Below, one piece after another: positions 32,476 through 40,818 of a DNA stretch of 44,547 bases. Position 1 is the stretch's first letter, and every line of letters begins with the position of its first letter. The notes below the pieces were generated by a model that was not told the DNA's origin, made no database searches, and worked only from the letters and a program-made list of their open reading frames with translations. Where the stretch lies: positions 1 through 44,547 of the forward strand of contig JALSQD010000033.1 in the NCBI GenBank assembly GCA_026985615.1. Reading direction: 5' to 3'. The stretch is from Thermaceae bacterium (GTDB taxonomy: Bacteria > Deinococcota > Deinococci > Deinococcales > Marinithermaceae). A program made the translations under genes and the position numbers.

Positions 32476-33639
32476 GTGCGCTCGCGCCTCGCCTGGTTGA
32501 TCGCCCTCGTCCCCGTTTTTCCGCCGCTCTACCTGGCGGCTTTCGCCGCGCTCCGTTACTGGCGGGCGCTGGGGCCGCTGGCGCAGCGGGTGGTGCTCTT
32601 TTACTTGGGCACCCAGCTCGTCGCCGCGCTGCTTACGCCCAACCCGCTGGCCTCGGTGCCGCTGGCGCTCGTGCGGGGGCTGTTCGTGGTGGCGCTCGTG
32701 CTCGCCGGGGTGTGGCTTGCCGACCCACGCTGGCTGCACTACTTGCTGGTGGGCTTGTCGGCGGTCTACCTGCTCGCTTTATGGACGAGCTACGACGCCT
32801 TCGGCGCGCAGTTTTTAGCGCGTCGGCTGGTACACCCTTACTACACCACGGTCTCGGTGGGGCTTGCGGGGGCGCTGGGGGTGCTGCTTGTTCTCGACTG
32901 GCGGGCGCGCTGGTGGTGGAAGCTGCCCGTGGGCGTGCTGGCCCTCGCGGCGCTGGCATTCTCGGGGAGCCGGGGGGCGATGGCCGTGCTTGTGGTGGGG
33001 GCGTTGATGGCGTTCCTCGCGCGCGGACGTCGCTACGTAGGTGGGCTTGCGCTGGGTGGGGCGCTGGCGGCGCTGGCTTACGCCACGGTGAGCCTGGGGC
33101 AGCATGTGCCCGCGCTCCAGCGGCTGCTCTCGCTGGGCCTCTCGGGGCGCGATCGGGTATGGCAGGGGGCGCTCGAGGCCATCCGGGCCTACCCCTGGGG
33201 TGGGGTGGGGCCCTACCAGCTGGGGCCTTGGCTGGAGCACCTGTACCGGCGTGGTTGCAATCTTTGGGTGGGAGCCGAGCGGCTGGGCCTGGATTGCCCG
33301 AGCTGGCTCGAGCCTTTCTACGGCGCCTGGCTCATCGCCCACAACTTGCTCCTTCACGCCCTGGGCGAGACGGGCGTTATCGGCACGACGGGCTACCTGG
33401 CCCTGCTCGCCCTTTTGGGCTACGCCGCGGTGCGCTCGCGCGAGCCCCTCTTGGTGGCCATCTTCTTCGGCTACCTGGTCATGAGCCTGGTGGACAACCC
33501 CATGGCCGTGCCTAGCCTGCACTTGGCCGAGGTGTTCTGGGTGGCGGGGGGCATGGCGCTGGCGCGCTCGGGTCTAGCCGTAACGCTCGAGCAGGGTGGC
33601 GCGGTCGATGAGGACCAGCTTGGGCCAGATCCGCTTTAG
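32476..33639 (+). CDS. O-antigen ligase/polymerase-like membrane protein
   Basis: 387 residues from GTG 32476 with about ten membrane helices. The family pattern (Wzy_C/WaaL) is visible: an arginine in FSGSRGAMAVL at about residue 160, a large external loop with GLSGRDRVWQGALEAIRAYPWGGVG, and a histidine in WLIAHNLLLHALGETGVIG. These proteins join or polymerise undecaprenyl-linked glycans outside the inner membrane. Its 3' end overlaps the convergent deacetylase gene by 66 nt. The TAGAAT box 6 nt upstream suggests a leaderless mRNA. Confidence 0.8.
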   Translation: MRSRLAWLIALVPVFPPLYLAAFAALRYWRALGPLAQRVVLFYLGTQLVAALLTPNPLASVPLALVRGLFVVALVLAGVWLADPRWLHYLLVGLSAVYLLALWTSYDAFGAQFLARRLVHPYYTTVSVGLAGALGVLLVLDWRARWWWKLPVGVLALAALAFSGSRGAMAVLVVGALMAFLARGRRYVGGLALGGALAALAYATVSLGQHVPALQRLLSLGLSGRDRVWQGALEAIRAYPWGGVGPYQLGPWLEHLYRRGCNLWVGAERLGLDCPSWLEPFYGAWLIAHNLLLHALGETGVIGTTGYLALLALLGYAAVRSREPLLVAIFFGYLVMSLVDNPMAVPSLHLAEVFWVAGGMALARSGLAVTLEQGGAVDEDQLGPDPL

Positions 33640-34821
33640 CGGGGTACCCCCGTAGAGCCTGTGAAGAAAGTGCATGTATGTGCCCAGGAACCTGCGCCGG
33701 GCGGGCGGCAGCTCGACGAGCTGGAAGCCCACGGGCTCCAGGATCTCCTGGAAGAGCGAGACCCCCCAGAAGACCTCGACGTCGGCCAGGTGCGGCCGTT
33801 CACGCAGGGCACGGGCGAGATCGGGCATCGAGCGCTTGAAGAAACGAAAAGCGGTGAGTGAGCCGGCCTCGCCGGCGCGGGCCATGCGCTCGGAGTGCAG
33901 GTGCAACTCGGCGGCGGGCGCTCCGGGCTCAATGCGCCCACCGCTCGCGACCTCGACTGCGGGCCCAGGGAAAGGTCCTTTGGCCACCCGAAAGACGCTG
34001 TGCGCGCCGTAGTTGAGCTCCTCTACGTGGTAGAGCCGATCGAAGAACCGGTCCACCGTGGCCACCCATGCGCGCTTGGGCAGGTCGCGCCACTCGCCCC
34101 GCCGCAGGCCCCGCAACGCCCCTACCGGTTTGGGGTGAAAGCCGCGCGCCTTTAGCTCCGCTAGCAGCCCCGGCAGCGCCTCAGCGGCGGTCCGCCCGCC
34201 GGGCCCGGCGTCGTGCATCACGACGATGTCGCCGGGCATGGCGCCCTCGATGCGCCCGCCTCCGGGCAGCGTCCCCTCGACCACCCGGCGCACGACCGCC
34301 TCGGGGCCGTAGGCGGGGTGCCAGTCGTGGGCCTCCACCGTCCAGTGCACGGGGGTCAGGCCGAGTCGGCGGGCGGCCGCCTGCTGGGCCCAGGTGTAGG
34401 CTCCGTGGGGCGGGCGGAAGAAGCGCGGCGGCGTACCGGCAAGCTTTTCCAGGGTGCGCGCGCCCCGCAGCACGTCGGCGTAGGCTTCGGCGGGCGCGCG
34501 CGCCCAGCCGTGGCGGTGGCGCCAGCCGTGCAGGGCCAGCTCGTGTCCTTCGTCCCGCAGTCGCGCGATCAGCTCGGGATGGGCCTCGGCGCGCTCGCCG
34601 AGGACGAAGAAGGTGGCCCGTACGCCGGCTTCGGCAAGGGCGTCGAGCACCCGGGGGGTCGTCTCGGGGTCGGGCCCGTCATCGAAGGTGAGGCCCAGCT
34701 CCGGTCGGGCGCTGCCGAGGCCGCGCTGCACCACGCTCAGCCCCCACCACTGCCACAGCAGGTAGGGCGGACCCCAGTAGGCCCCAGCCGCCAGGAGGGC
34801 GCCGGCGGCCCAGGGGTTCAC
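33574..34821 (-). CDS. Polysaccharide deacetylase (CE4) with C-terminal YkoP-like domain
   Basis: 415 residues from ATG 34821, overlapping the upstream stop by ATGA. After one N-terminal membrane helix (~5-30) comes a CE4 NodB domain: T45-F-D-D48-G-P-D, metal histidines in H98-GWR-H102, RPPHGAY (136-142) and VMHDAG. It should remove N-acetyl groups from surface polysaccharide or peptidoglycan. The C-terminal ~180 residues (from GEWRDLPKRAWVATVDRFFDRLYHVEE) resemble the YkoP domain found fused to deacetylases. The 3' end overlaps the convergent ligase gene by 66 nt. Confidence 0.88.
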   Translation of the reverse strand: MNPWAAGALLAAGAYWGPPYLLWQWWGLSVVQRGLGSARPELGLTFDDGPDPETTPRVLDALAEAGVRATFFVLGERAEAHPELIARLRDEGHELALHGWRHRHGWARAPAEAYADVLRGARTLEKLAGTPPRFFRPPHGAYTWAQQAAARRLGLTPVHWTVEAHDWHPAYGPEAVVRRVVEGTLPGGGRIEGAMPGDIVVMHDAGPGGRTAAEALPGLLAELKARGFHPKPVGALRGLRRGEWRDLPKRAWVATVDRFFDRLYHVEELNYGAHSVFRVAKGPFPGPAVEVASGGRIEPGAPAAELHLHSERMARAGEAGSLTAFRFFKRSMPDLARALRERPHLADVEVFWGVSLFQEILEPVGFQLVELPPARRRFLGTYMHFLHRLYGGTPLKRIWPKLVLIDRATLLERYG

Positions 34822-35918
34822 CGGCGGCCCCCCCGTTCGGCGAGCTCGCGGGCCACTCGCAGCGCGGCGTCCGGGCGGCCCAGCGCGCGCGCCCGCTCCG
34901 ACATCGCGCGCCGGGCGGACCCGTCGTCGAGCAGCCTGCGCAGCGTGGGCGGCAGGTCGTCGAAGCGCCGGACCCAGACCGCCGCCCCGCGCTCTTCGAG
35001 GTAGTCGGCGTTGCCCTCCTCTTGGCCGGGAATGGGGTCGTAGACCACCATGGGCACCCCCAGGGCCGTGGCTTCGGAGGCTGTGAGGCCGCCGGCCTTA
35101 CCCACGACCAGATCCGCCGCGCCCATCCATTCGGGAAAGTCGTCGCGCAGCCCCGCGCGCACCCAGCGCAGCGATCCGCGCTCCTCCTCCTCGAGGCCGT
35201 TCTGTTCGGGGTCGAAGGTGACGAGCTGCATGGGGTGGTCGAGTTGAAAAAGCGCCTTCAGGACGCGCCAGTAACTGCGGTAGGCCCCCGCCCCGCCGCT
35301 CGAGAGTAGCACGACCGGCCGCTCATCGAGGCCCAGCTTGCGGCGCAGGGTCTCGGGCTCGGGCAGCTCGGCGTACCGGGGGAGGATGGGAATGCCGGTA
35401 ACCCGCACGCGCTTGCGGTCCACCCCGTGGCGCACCAGGTCCTCCGCGGTTTCGGGGAAGGCCACGAAGATCAGGTCGGCCTCGGGGCGCGCCCAGTGGC
35501 GGTGGGCGCGAAAGTCGGTGACCACCAGGGTATTGAGGAAACGCATGCCCGCGGCCGCGCGCGCGCGGCCGACCACTGCGGCGGTAGTTGGGAAGGACGA
35601 GACCACCACGTCCGGTGCGGCCTCGTCGAGAAAACGGCGCATGGAGCCCAGGCCGGCGTTGCTGAAGACCTCGGCGATCAGCTTGGGCTCGCTCGGGAGG
35701 TTGGACCAGTGGTAGAACCAGCGGTACGCCTCCGGCCAGTAGCGCAGCCAGAAGGCGTAGATGGCGGTGGTGGGGCCGCGCTCCCAGGGGGGGACGAAGC
35801 GCAGGTAGTCGGCCTCGCGGCAGTCGCAGGCTCCTTCGCGCTCGAGCGCCTCCCGCAGCGCCCGCGCCGCCTGCCGGTGTCCGCCCCCGATCGAGGCGGA
35901 GAGAAGCAAGGTCCTCAC
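34818..35918 (-). CDS. GT28/MGDG-synthase-like glycosyltransferase
   Basis: 366 residues from GTG 35918, which overlaps the LptF/G stop (GTGA); an upstream GTG at 35936 lies inside that gene. The N terminus has the MGDG-synthase pattern SASIGGGHRQAARALREALE; the nucleotide-sugar half has LLSSGGAGAYRSYWRVL and VVGKAGGLTASEATALGVPMVVYDPIPGQEEGN, typical of GT28 diacylglycerol glycosyltransferases and MurG. It probably adds a sugar to diacylglycerol or a related lipid, in keeping with glycolipid-rich thermophile membranes. It lies in an envelope operon. Confidence 0.88.
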   Translation of the reverse strand: MRTLLLSASIGGGHRQAARALREALEREGACDCREADYLRFVPPWERGPTTAIYAFWLRYWPEAYRWFYHWSNLPSEPKLIAEVFSNAGLGSMRRFLDEAAPDVVVSSFPTTAAVVGRARAAAGMRFLNTLVVTDFRAHRHWARPEADLIFVAFPETAEDLVRHGVDRKRVRVTGIPILPRYAELPEPETLRRKLGLDERPVVLLSSGGAGAYRSYWRVLKALFQLDHPMQLVTFDPEQNGLEEEERGSLRWVRAGLRDDFPEWMGAADLVVGKAGGLTASEATALGVPMVVYDPIPGQEEGNADYLEERGAAVWVRRFDDLPPTLRRLLDDGSARRAMSERARALGRPDAALRVARELAERGGRR

Positions 35919-37048
35919 CGTCGCATCAGCCTCCACCCCACGAACGCGAAGATGAGGTTGGCCGACCAGGCCGCCAGCGCCGGCGGCAGGATGCCCAGCC
36001 CGCCCATCGAGCGCGCGAGCAGGAAGACCAGGTAGTAGGCCACGGCGATGAGCACGCTCATCCCCAGCGAGAGGCCGGGGCTGCGGCCGTAGTTCACCGC
36101 GAAGGGCAGGGCGATGAGGATGAGCACCACGTTGGCCAGCGGCAGGGCGAGCTTGGAGTGGAAGGCCAGGCCGGCCTCGAGGCGGTCCTTGGGGGAAAGG
36201 TCGGGATTGGTGTAGCGCCGCCAGGCCTCGCTCAGGCTGAGGGTGTCGGCGGCGAGGGGGTCGGCGAAGTTGGCCAGCGCCTGCTCGCGGGTGAGCCCGG
36301 TCTTGAGGGTGAGGGTGGCGTCGGGGCTCTTGGGGATGCTGACGTTCTTGAAGACGCGCTGCAACTCCTCGGGTAGGGCTTCGGGCGCGGCGCTCATTAG
36401 GGCATCGATCTGGCTATAGTCCACGGTGTAGAGGCGGTAGCCGCGCAGGCGCAGGGTGTCGCCGTCGTAGGTGCCGCTGTCGGCGAAGATGACCGTGGCC
36501 TGGCGCCCCTTCCAAAGCTGCAGGCGCACGTCGGTCATCGCGCGGTGCGCCCGGTCGTAGCCGCCGAAGTAGAGCTCGAGTCCGTTCCCTAGCGGCACAG
36601 TCTTGCCACGCAGGCGGGCGAGGCCGTGGCCGCGCGAGGTGAGCTCGTCGTACCAGTAGCCGCGCACCCGGGCGTTGGTTTCGGGCACCACCTTTTCGGA
36701 GAGGTAGAGCGAAAAGCCCGCGAGCAAAAAGCCTACGAGCAACACCGGCAGCAGTAGCCGGGTCAGGGGGATGCCCCCCGCCTGGGTGGCGAGGACGGCC
36801 CCCTCGGTGGCCAGGCGCCCGAAGGGGATGACCACCGCCGAGACGACCGCCATGGGCAGGACCTGGACGAGCACCCCCGGCACGTGGTAGCCGAGCCAGG
36901 TGAGCACCTTCAGCACCGGCGCCCCGTCCAGCCACTGGCTGCCGACGTAGAAGAAGCCGAAGAGGAAAACCGCGACGTACAGCAGCGCGGAGACGAACAG
37001 AACGGGCAGCACCTCGCGTAGGAGGTATCGGTCCAGGATCGTTAGCAC
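35915..37048 (-). CDS. LptF/LptG family permease
   Basis: 377 residues from GTG 37048, overlapping the fabZ stop by one base (TAGTG). Six membrane helices flank a periplasmic beta-jellyroll-like domain (~130-265), the layout of LptF/LptG. The N terminus ILDRYLLREVLPVLFVS is the family signature. In Gram-negatives, LptB2FG extracts LPS from the inner membrane; here, in an organism probably without classical LPS, it may move another envelope lipid. Only one such gene is visible, so the partner must be elsewhere. Confidence 0.9.
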   Translation of the reverse strand: MLTILDRYLLREVLPVLFVSALLYVAVFLFGFFYVGSQWLDGAPVLKVLTWLGYHVPGVLVQVLPMAVVSAVVIPFGRLATEGAVLATQAGGIPLTRLLLPVLLVGFLLAGFSLYLSEKVVPETNARVRGYWYDELTSRGHGLARLRGKTVPLGNGLELYFGGYDRAHRAMTDVRLQLWKGRQATVIFADSGTYDGDTLRLRGYRLYTVDYSQIDALMSAAPEALPEELQRVFKNVSIPKSPDATLTLKTGLTREQALANFADPLAADTLSLSEAWRRYTNPDLSPKDRLEAGLAFHSKLALPLANVVLILIALPFAVNYGRSPGLSLGMSVLIAVAYYLVFLLARSMGGLGILPPALAAWSANLIFAFVGWRLMRR

Positions 37049-37464
37049 TATCGGCTCCGCACGACGAAGGTCAGTTTGGCGCGCGCCACCTCCTCCCCCT
37101 CGACCCAGGCGCTGACCCCCGACTTGCCCAGGCCGCGCCGGTAGCGCAGGGTGCCCTCGAGGATCAGGGTGTCGCCGGGCACCACCGGCTTAAGGAAGCG
37201 GGCGTCGTCCACGCCGGCCAGGTAGGCGAGCGATCCGGCGTCAAAGTCGGGGCGGGTGGCGAGGCTGGCCACGCTGGCTTGGGCCATGGCCTCGACGATG
37301 AGGACGCCGGGCATGACCGGATGGCCGGGAAAGTGGCCGGGAAAGAAGGGCTCGTTGAAGCTGACGTTCTTGAGCACCTTGAAGCGCTCTGGGTCGGCCT
37401 CCAGGATGCGGTCGATGAGCAAAAAGGGGTAGCGGTGCGGCAGCAGCTCGAGGATCTCGTGCAC
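37048..37464 (-). CDS. fabZ: 3-hydroxyacyl-ACP dehydratase FabZ
   Basis: 138 residues, a single hot-dog domain of normal length. Signatures: LPHRYPFLLIDR (8-19), catalytic H48 in FFPGHFPGHPVMPG and E58 in VLIVEAMAQ. It dehydrates beta-hydroxyacyl-ACP in fatty acid synthesis. The start, ATG 37464, follows AGGAGG at a good distance and lies 10 nt after the mreB stop, placing it in an operon with mreB, the LptF/G permease, glycosyltransferase and deacetylase. Confidence 0.95.
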   Translation of the reverse strand: MHEILELLPHRYPFLLIDRILEADPERFKVLKNVSFNEPFFPGHFPGHPVMPGVLIVEAMAQASVASLATRPDFDAGSLAYLAGVDDARFLKPVVPGDTLILEGTLRYRRGLGKSGVSAWVEGEEVARAKLTFVVRSR

Positions 37465-37474
37465 AGCAGGCCTC

Positions 37475-38509
37475 CTAGCGGCGCAGGACCGAGTCGGAGG
37501 AGATGAGGGTGTCCTTGAGCACCGGGATCATCTCCAGCGCCTTGCCGGTGCCGTAGGCCACGGCGTCGAGGGCGTTTTCGGCCACGATCACGGGCACGTT
37601 GGTGGCCTCCTGGAGCATGTGGTCGAGGTTGCGCAGCAGCGCCCCGCCGCCCGAGAGGAGGATGCCGCGGTCGACGATGTCGGAGATGAGCTCGGGGGGC
37701 GTGGCCTCGAGCACCCGCCGCACGCCCATGACCAGCTTCTCCAAGGGCTCAGCCAGCGACTCGACGACCTCGTCGGTGGTAACCTCGACGGTCTTGGGCA
37801 GGCCGGTAACCACGTCGCGCCCGCGCACTTCGGCGACGAGGCGGTCTTCGTCGGAAAGCACCTTGGCGGCCCCGATCTTGATCTTGACCTCCTCGGCGGT
37901 GCGCTCGCCGATGAGCAGGTTGTGGGCGCGGCGGACGTAGCGAATAATCGACTGGTCAAACTCGTTGCCAGCGATGCGCAGCGACTCGGACTGGACGATC
38001 CCGCCCAGGCTGATCACGGCGATGTCGGAGCTGCCGCCGCCTATGTCGACGACCATGCTGCCCGCGGGCGCGGCGATGTTGATGCCCGCGCCGATGGCTG
38101 CGGCCAGGGGCTCTTCGATCAGGAAGGCGCGCTTGGCCCCGGCGTCCACGACCGCGCGCACCACCGCCATGCGCTCGACCTCGGTCACGCCGCTTGGCAC
38201 GCCGACCATGACCTGCGGCTTGAAAAAGCGCGCCATGGGCGAGAGCACCTTCTTGAGAAACATGGTGAGCATGCGTTCGGTCAGGGTGTAGTCGGCGATC
38301 ACCCCGTCCTTGAGCGGGCGGACGGCGACGATGTTGCCCGGTGTGCGCCCCAGCATGCGGTAGGCCTCGGCGCCGACGGCCTTGACGTCCTTGCTGTCGC
38401 GCACCATGGCGATGACGGAGGGTTCGCGCAGGACGATCCCCTTGCCGCGCACGTACACCAGCACGCTGGCGGTGCCCAAGTCGATTCCGATATCCTCGCC
38501 CCTAAACAT
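37475..38509 (-). CDS. mreB: Rod-shape-determining actin homologue MreB
   Basis: 344 residues, the usual MreB length. It opens with EDIGIDLGTASVLVYVRGKG, and has the phosphate and connect motifs of the actin superfamily: MVVDIGGGSSDIAVISLGG, DRGILLSGGGALLRN and AVRPLKDGVIADY. It polymerises under the inner membrane and guides elongation-phase wall synthesis. It is first in the operon leading to fabZ and lptF/G. TAGAAT lies 8 nt before the ATG, so the mRNA has little or no leader. Confidence 0.95.
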   Translation of the reverse strand: MFRGEDIGIDLGTASVLVYVRGKGIVLREPSVIAMVRDSKDVKAVGAEAYRMLGRTPGNIVAVRPLKDGVIADYTLTERMLTMFLKKVLSPMARFFKPQVMVGVPSGVTEVERMAVVRAVVDAGAKRAFLIEEPLAAAIGAGINIAAPAGSMVVDIGGGSSDIAVISLGGIVQSESLRIAGNEFDQSIIRYVRRAHNLLIGERTAEEVKIKIGAAKVLSDEDRLVAEVRGRDVVTGLPKTVEVTTDEVVESLAEPLEKLVMGVRRVLEATPPELISDIVDRGILLSGGGALLRNLDHMLQEATNVPVIVAENALDAVAYGTGKALEMIPVLKDTLISSDSVLRR

Positions 38510-38554
38510 ATCGCCTCATTCTAAACGAAGGTGCAGTAGACACCCATGAGGAGG

Positions 38555-39184
38555 CTAGGTGAGCCAGTTCTGCACGAAGGGGTTGGCGCGCCGTTCCGTG
38601 GCCAGGGTGGTTGCAGGGCCGTGGCCGGGGTAGACGCGGGTGGCCTCGGGCAGCTCGTAGAGGCGCCGAATCGAGCGCTTCAGGTCGTCTAGGTTGGCGC
38701 CGGGCAGGTCCCAGCGCCCCACGCCGCCGGCGAAGAGCAGGTCGCCCGAGAAGACCGCCTCCGCCTGCGGCTGGTAGAAGGTCACGTGCCCGGGGCAGTG
38801 ACCGGGCAGGTGCCAAACCCTGAAGCCAGGGCCGAGGTCGAGCGGGCCCTCGGCCAGGTCCACCAGGGGTTCGGTGGGCGGCGGGTCGATGAAGAGGCCC
38901 CAGCGCATCGCGGCCGACGCCGCGCGCTCGTAGACCGGGCGGGTGGCGGGGTGCAGCCGCACGGGCAGGTCGTAGGTCTCCACCACCGCCCGCACCGCGC
39001 CGATGTGGTCGAAGTGGGCGTGGGTCAGGAGCACCGCTTGCGGCCGCACGCCGCTGGTGCGGATCCAATCGAGCACGCGCTTGGGTTCGTCGCCGGGGTC
39101 GACCAGCACAGCCCGCTCCGGGTCGTCCCAGACCAGGTAGGCGTTGGCCTGCAGGGGGCCGAAGGCGCGCGTTTCGATCCGCAT
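38555..39184 (-). CDS. Metallo-beta-lactamase-fold hydrolase (glyoxalase II-like)
   Basis: 209 residues from ATG 39184; the longer frame to 39217 overlaps the Hsp20 promoter. Metal-binding motif T-H55-A-H57-F-D59-H60, then H in LPGHCPGHV, D in FSGDLLFAGG, and H in YPGHGPAT complete a two-metal site. The size and VFSGDLLFAGGVGRWDLPGA match YcbL/glyoxalase II-like enzymes that hydrolyse thioesters such as S-lactoylglutathione or persulfide substrates. TAGGCT lies 7 nt before the ATG. Confidence 0.9.
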   Translation of the reverse strand: MRIETRAFGPLQANAYLVWDDPERAVLVDPGDEPKRVLDWIRTSGVRPQAVLLTHAHFDHIGAVRAVVETYDLPVRLHPATRPVYERAASAAMRWGLFIDPPPTEPLVDLAEGPLDLGPGFRVWHLPGHCPGHVTFYQPQAEAVFSGDLLFAGGVGRWDLPGANLDDLKRSIRRLYELPEATRVYPGHGPATTLATERRANPFVQNWLT

Positions 39185-39208
39185 CCCCTGCAGCCTAGCA
39201 CGCCATAC

Positions 39209-39237
39209 TTGACACAATAAGGCTCATATGATATGCT
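39209..39237 (+). promoter_or_regulatory. Sigma-70-type promoter of hsp20
   Basis: Perfect TTGACA (39209-39214), 17-bp spacer, TATGCT (39232-39237). The start ATG is at 39273, with GGAGGTGA between. Confidence 0.85.
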
Positions 39238-39272
39238 CTATTTTGGAGGAGATAATAGGAGGAGGTGATGGT

Positions 39273-39746
39273 ATGGCTCTGGTGAAGCGCGAAATTCGCC
39301 CGACCGCTGAACTCACCCCCTTCCGCACCTGGGGTCCGATGAGCTTGTTCGACGAGTTCAACCGGCTCTTCGAGGAGACCTTGGGCGACCTCGGTCGCGT
39401 GACCGCGCCCAGCGCTTACGTGGTGCCGGTGGACCTCTACGAGACCGACGACGCGCTGGTGCTGGAGATGGCGGTACCCGGGCTGACCGCGGAGGAGATC
39501 AACATCAGCCTCGAGGGCAACAAGCTGACGATCCGCGGTGAGCACAAGCCGGTCGAGGATCAGGGCGTGCGCCGCTACTACCTGCAGGAGATCCCGCACG
39601 GCACCTTCGTCCGCAGCTTCACCCTGCCGGTGGAGATCAGCAGCGACGAGGTGAAGGCGGAGTTCCGGAACGGCATGCTCAAGCTGACCATGCCCAAGGT
39701 CGAGACCGCGCGCGCCAAGCGGATCCCCATCTCGGTCGCTCAGTAA
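39273..39746 (+). CDS. Hsp20/alpha-crystallin small heat shock protein
   Basis: 157 residues from ATG 39273, preceded by AGGAGGTGA; an upstream in-frame ATG at 39228 overlaps the promoter. The alpha-crystallin domain spans ~45-145 (VPVDLYETDDALVLEMAVPGL to FRNGMLKLTMPK), and the C-terminal I-P-I motif (RIPIS) that bridges dimers into oligomers is intact. It is an ATP-independent holdase binding unfolding proteins in the cytoplasm. It has a strong, near-consensus promoter and its own terminator. Confidence 0.95.
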   Translation: MALVKREIRPTAELTPFRTWGPMSLFDEFNRLFEETLGDLGRVTAPSAYVVPVDLYETDDALVLEMAVPGLTAEEINISLEGNKLTIRGEHKPVEDQGVRRYYLQEIPHGTFVRSFTLPVEISSDEVKAEFRNGMLKLTMPKVETARAKRIPISVAQ

Positions 39747-39773
39747 GCACGGGAGTCGGATCCGCTCGGGCGG

Positions 39774-39803
39774 CCGGCCCGGCGAAAGCCGGGCCGGTTC
39801 GTG
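39774..39803 (+). terminator. Terminator after hsp20
   Basis: CCGGCCCGGC / GCCGGGCCGG, 10-bp perfect stem with a GAAA loop, followed by TTCGTGTT. Confidence 0.75.
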
Positions 39804-40140
39804 TTAGCGCGCCGTCCAGCCCAGATCGACGGGCAGGCAGCCGCCGGTGATCGCCCCGGCCTCGCCCGAGGCCAGGAAGGCCACCAGCGCGGCCACCTCC
39901 TCGGGTTCGATCAGGCGCTTGACGGCGGCGGGCTCGAGTATCACCCGCCCGACCACCTCCCCCGGGTCCAGGCCCAGGTTCGCCGCCTGGTCCGCGATCT
40001 GGCGTTCGACCAGGGGGGTGCGCACGTAGGCGGGGGCAGATCAAGTTGGTGGTGACGCCATGGGCCCGGCTTCGAGCGCGGTCACCCGGGTGCGGCGACG
40101 GCACGCGGCGCGCCCGAAACGATGAGGATGGTCCGAAACC
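39804..40140 (-). pseudogene. 3' fragment of a short-chain dehydrogenase gene (hydroxybutyrate dehydrogenase-like), copy 1
   Basis: On the minus strand the last ~73 codons are open (RTPLVERQIADQAANLGL to the stop at 39804, ending TGGCLPVDLGWTAR), the C-terminal pattern of D-beta-hydroxybutyrate dehydrogenase-like SDRs. Just upstream, HGVTTNLICP is out of frame by one inserted base (near 40040) and VTALEAGP by one deleted base (near 40058). Everything N-terminal of about the catalytic region is missing. It cannot encode a working enzyme. The same two frameshifts occur in copy 2. Confidence 0.8.
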
Positions 40141-40226
40141 AACCAATGATGTGGCTGCAAGGTGGTGTCACCTATTGGGGAGGATGTGCGACGAAATGTT
40201 AGTAAAGGCCTAAGGCAACAAAAAGG

Positions 40227-40254
40227 TTGCATGACGCCCGAAATTGAATATACT
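40227..40254 (+). promoter_or_regulatory. Promoter of A-B module, copy 1
   Basis: TTGCAT (40227-40232), 16-bp spacer, TATACT (40249-40254). It is identical in copy 2. Initiation near 40261 leaves a leader of about 57-78 nt. Confidence 0.7.
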
Positions 40255-40338
40255 ATCAGTTAAAAATGGCGGCGCAAAAATAGTTCGCCTCGCCCCTTTA
40301 GAGAAAAGGAGGAAATAATGATAAGGGAGGAAACGACT

Positions 40339-40818
40339 ATGAGCAAGATACGGATTCGCGTTGCCGATATCGAAATTGAGTTTGAAGGCAGCGAAGTATT
40401 TATTCAAGAGAAAATCCCTGAACTTCTACAAGACATTGCGCATATGAAAGTGGTTTCCGATTCCGACGCAGATTTAGGAGAAACAATCGAGGAGATCTCT
40501 GAAGGAAGACGTGAACTACTTCAGGATTTAAGTATCAACACTATTGCTCAAAGGATCGGAGTGAAGAGCGGAAGCGACCTTGTTGTTGCAGCAGCGGCTT
40601 ACCTGACCTTTGTGAAGGGAGAATCGACTTTTCCCCGTCGTGCAATTTTAGAAGCAATGAAAGAAGCTTCTCATCACTATAAGAAAAGCTATGGCAAGAA
40701 TCTTTCGGGATATTTAAAACGCCTGGTTAAGAACGGAGTTCTGCTTCAAAAGTCTTCTGGTTCGTATTCTATATCTGAAAAGAATCGAAAAGAGCTGGAG
40801 GTAAAAATTGCTAAATAA
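40339..40818 (+). CDS. Module protein A, copy 1: beta-hairpin N terminus plus winged helix
   Basis: 159 residues from ATG 40339. An alternative in-frame ATG at 40318 also has a good SD (AAAGGAGG); both are conserved in copy 2, but silent differences between copies begin just after 40339. Residues ~3-35 are a short beta-rich unit (KIRIRVADIEIEFEGSEVFI), then an acidic linker, then a winged-helix-like domain (~75-159: LVVAAAAYLTFVKGESTFPR, YLKRLVKNGVLLQ). No named family recognised. Its end overlaps gene B by 11 nt. GC is far below the chromosome. By eye it is ~72% identical to copy 2. Confidence 0.8.
   Translation: MSKIRIRVADIEIEFEGSEVFIQEKIPELLQDIAHMKVVSDSDADLGETIEEISEGRRELLQDLSINTIAQRIGVKSGSDLVVAAAAYLTFVKGESTFPRRAILEAMKEASHHYKKSYGKNLSGYLKRLVKNGVLLQKSSGSYSISEKNRKELEVKIAK

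Noticed and set aside
37619..38524. 301-codon plus-strand frame opposite mreB
   Set aside because: mreB is unmistakable on the minus strand; this is a mirror frame.
40041..40232. Short minus-strand frames repeated at 42841-43032
   Set aside because: They cover the frameshifted SDR remnant and the non-coding flank; they are similar only because the unit is duplicated.
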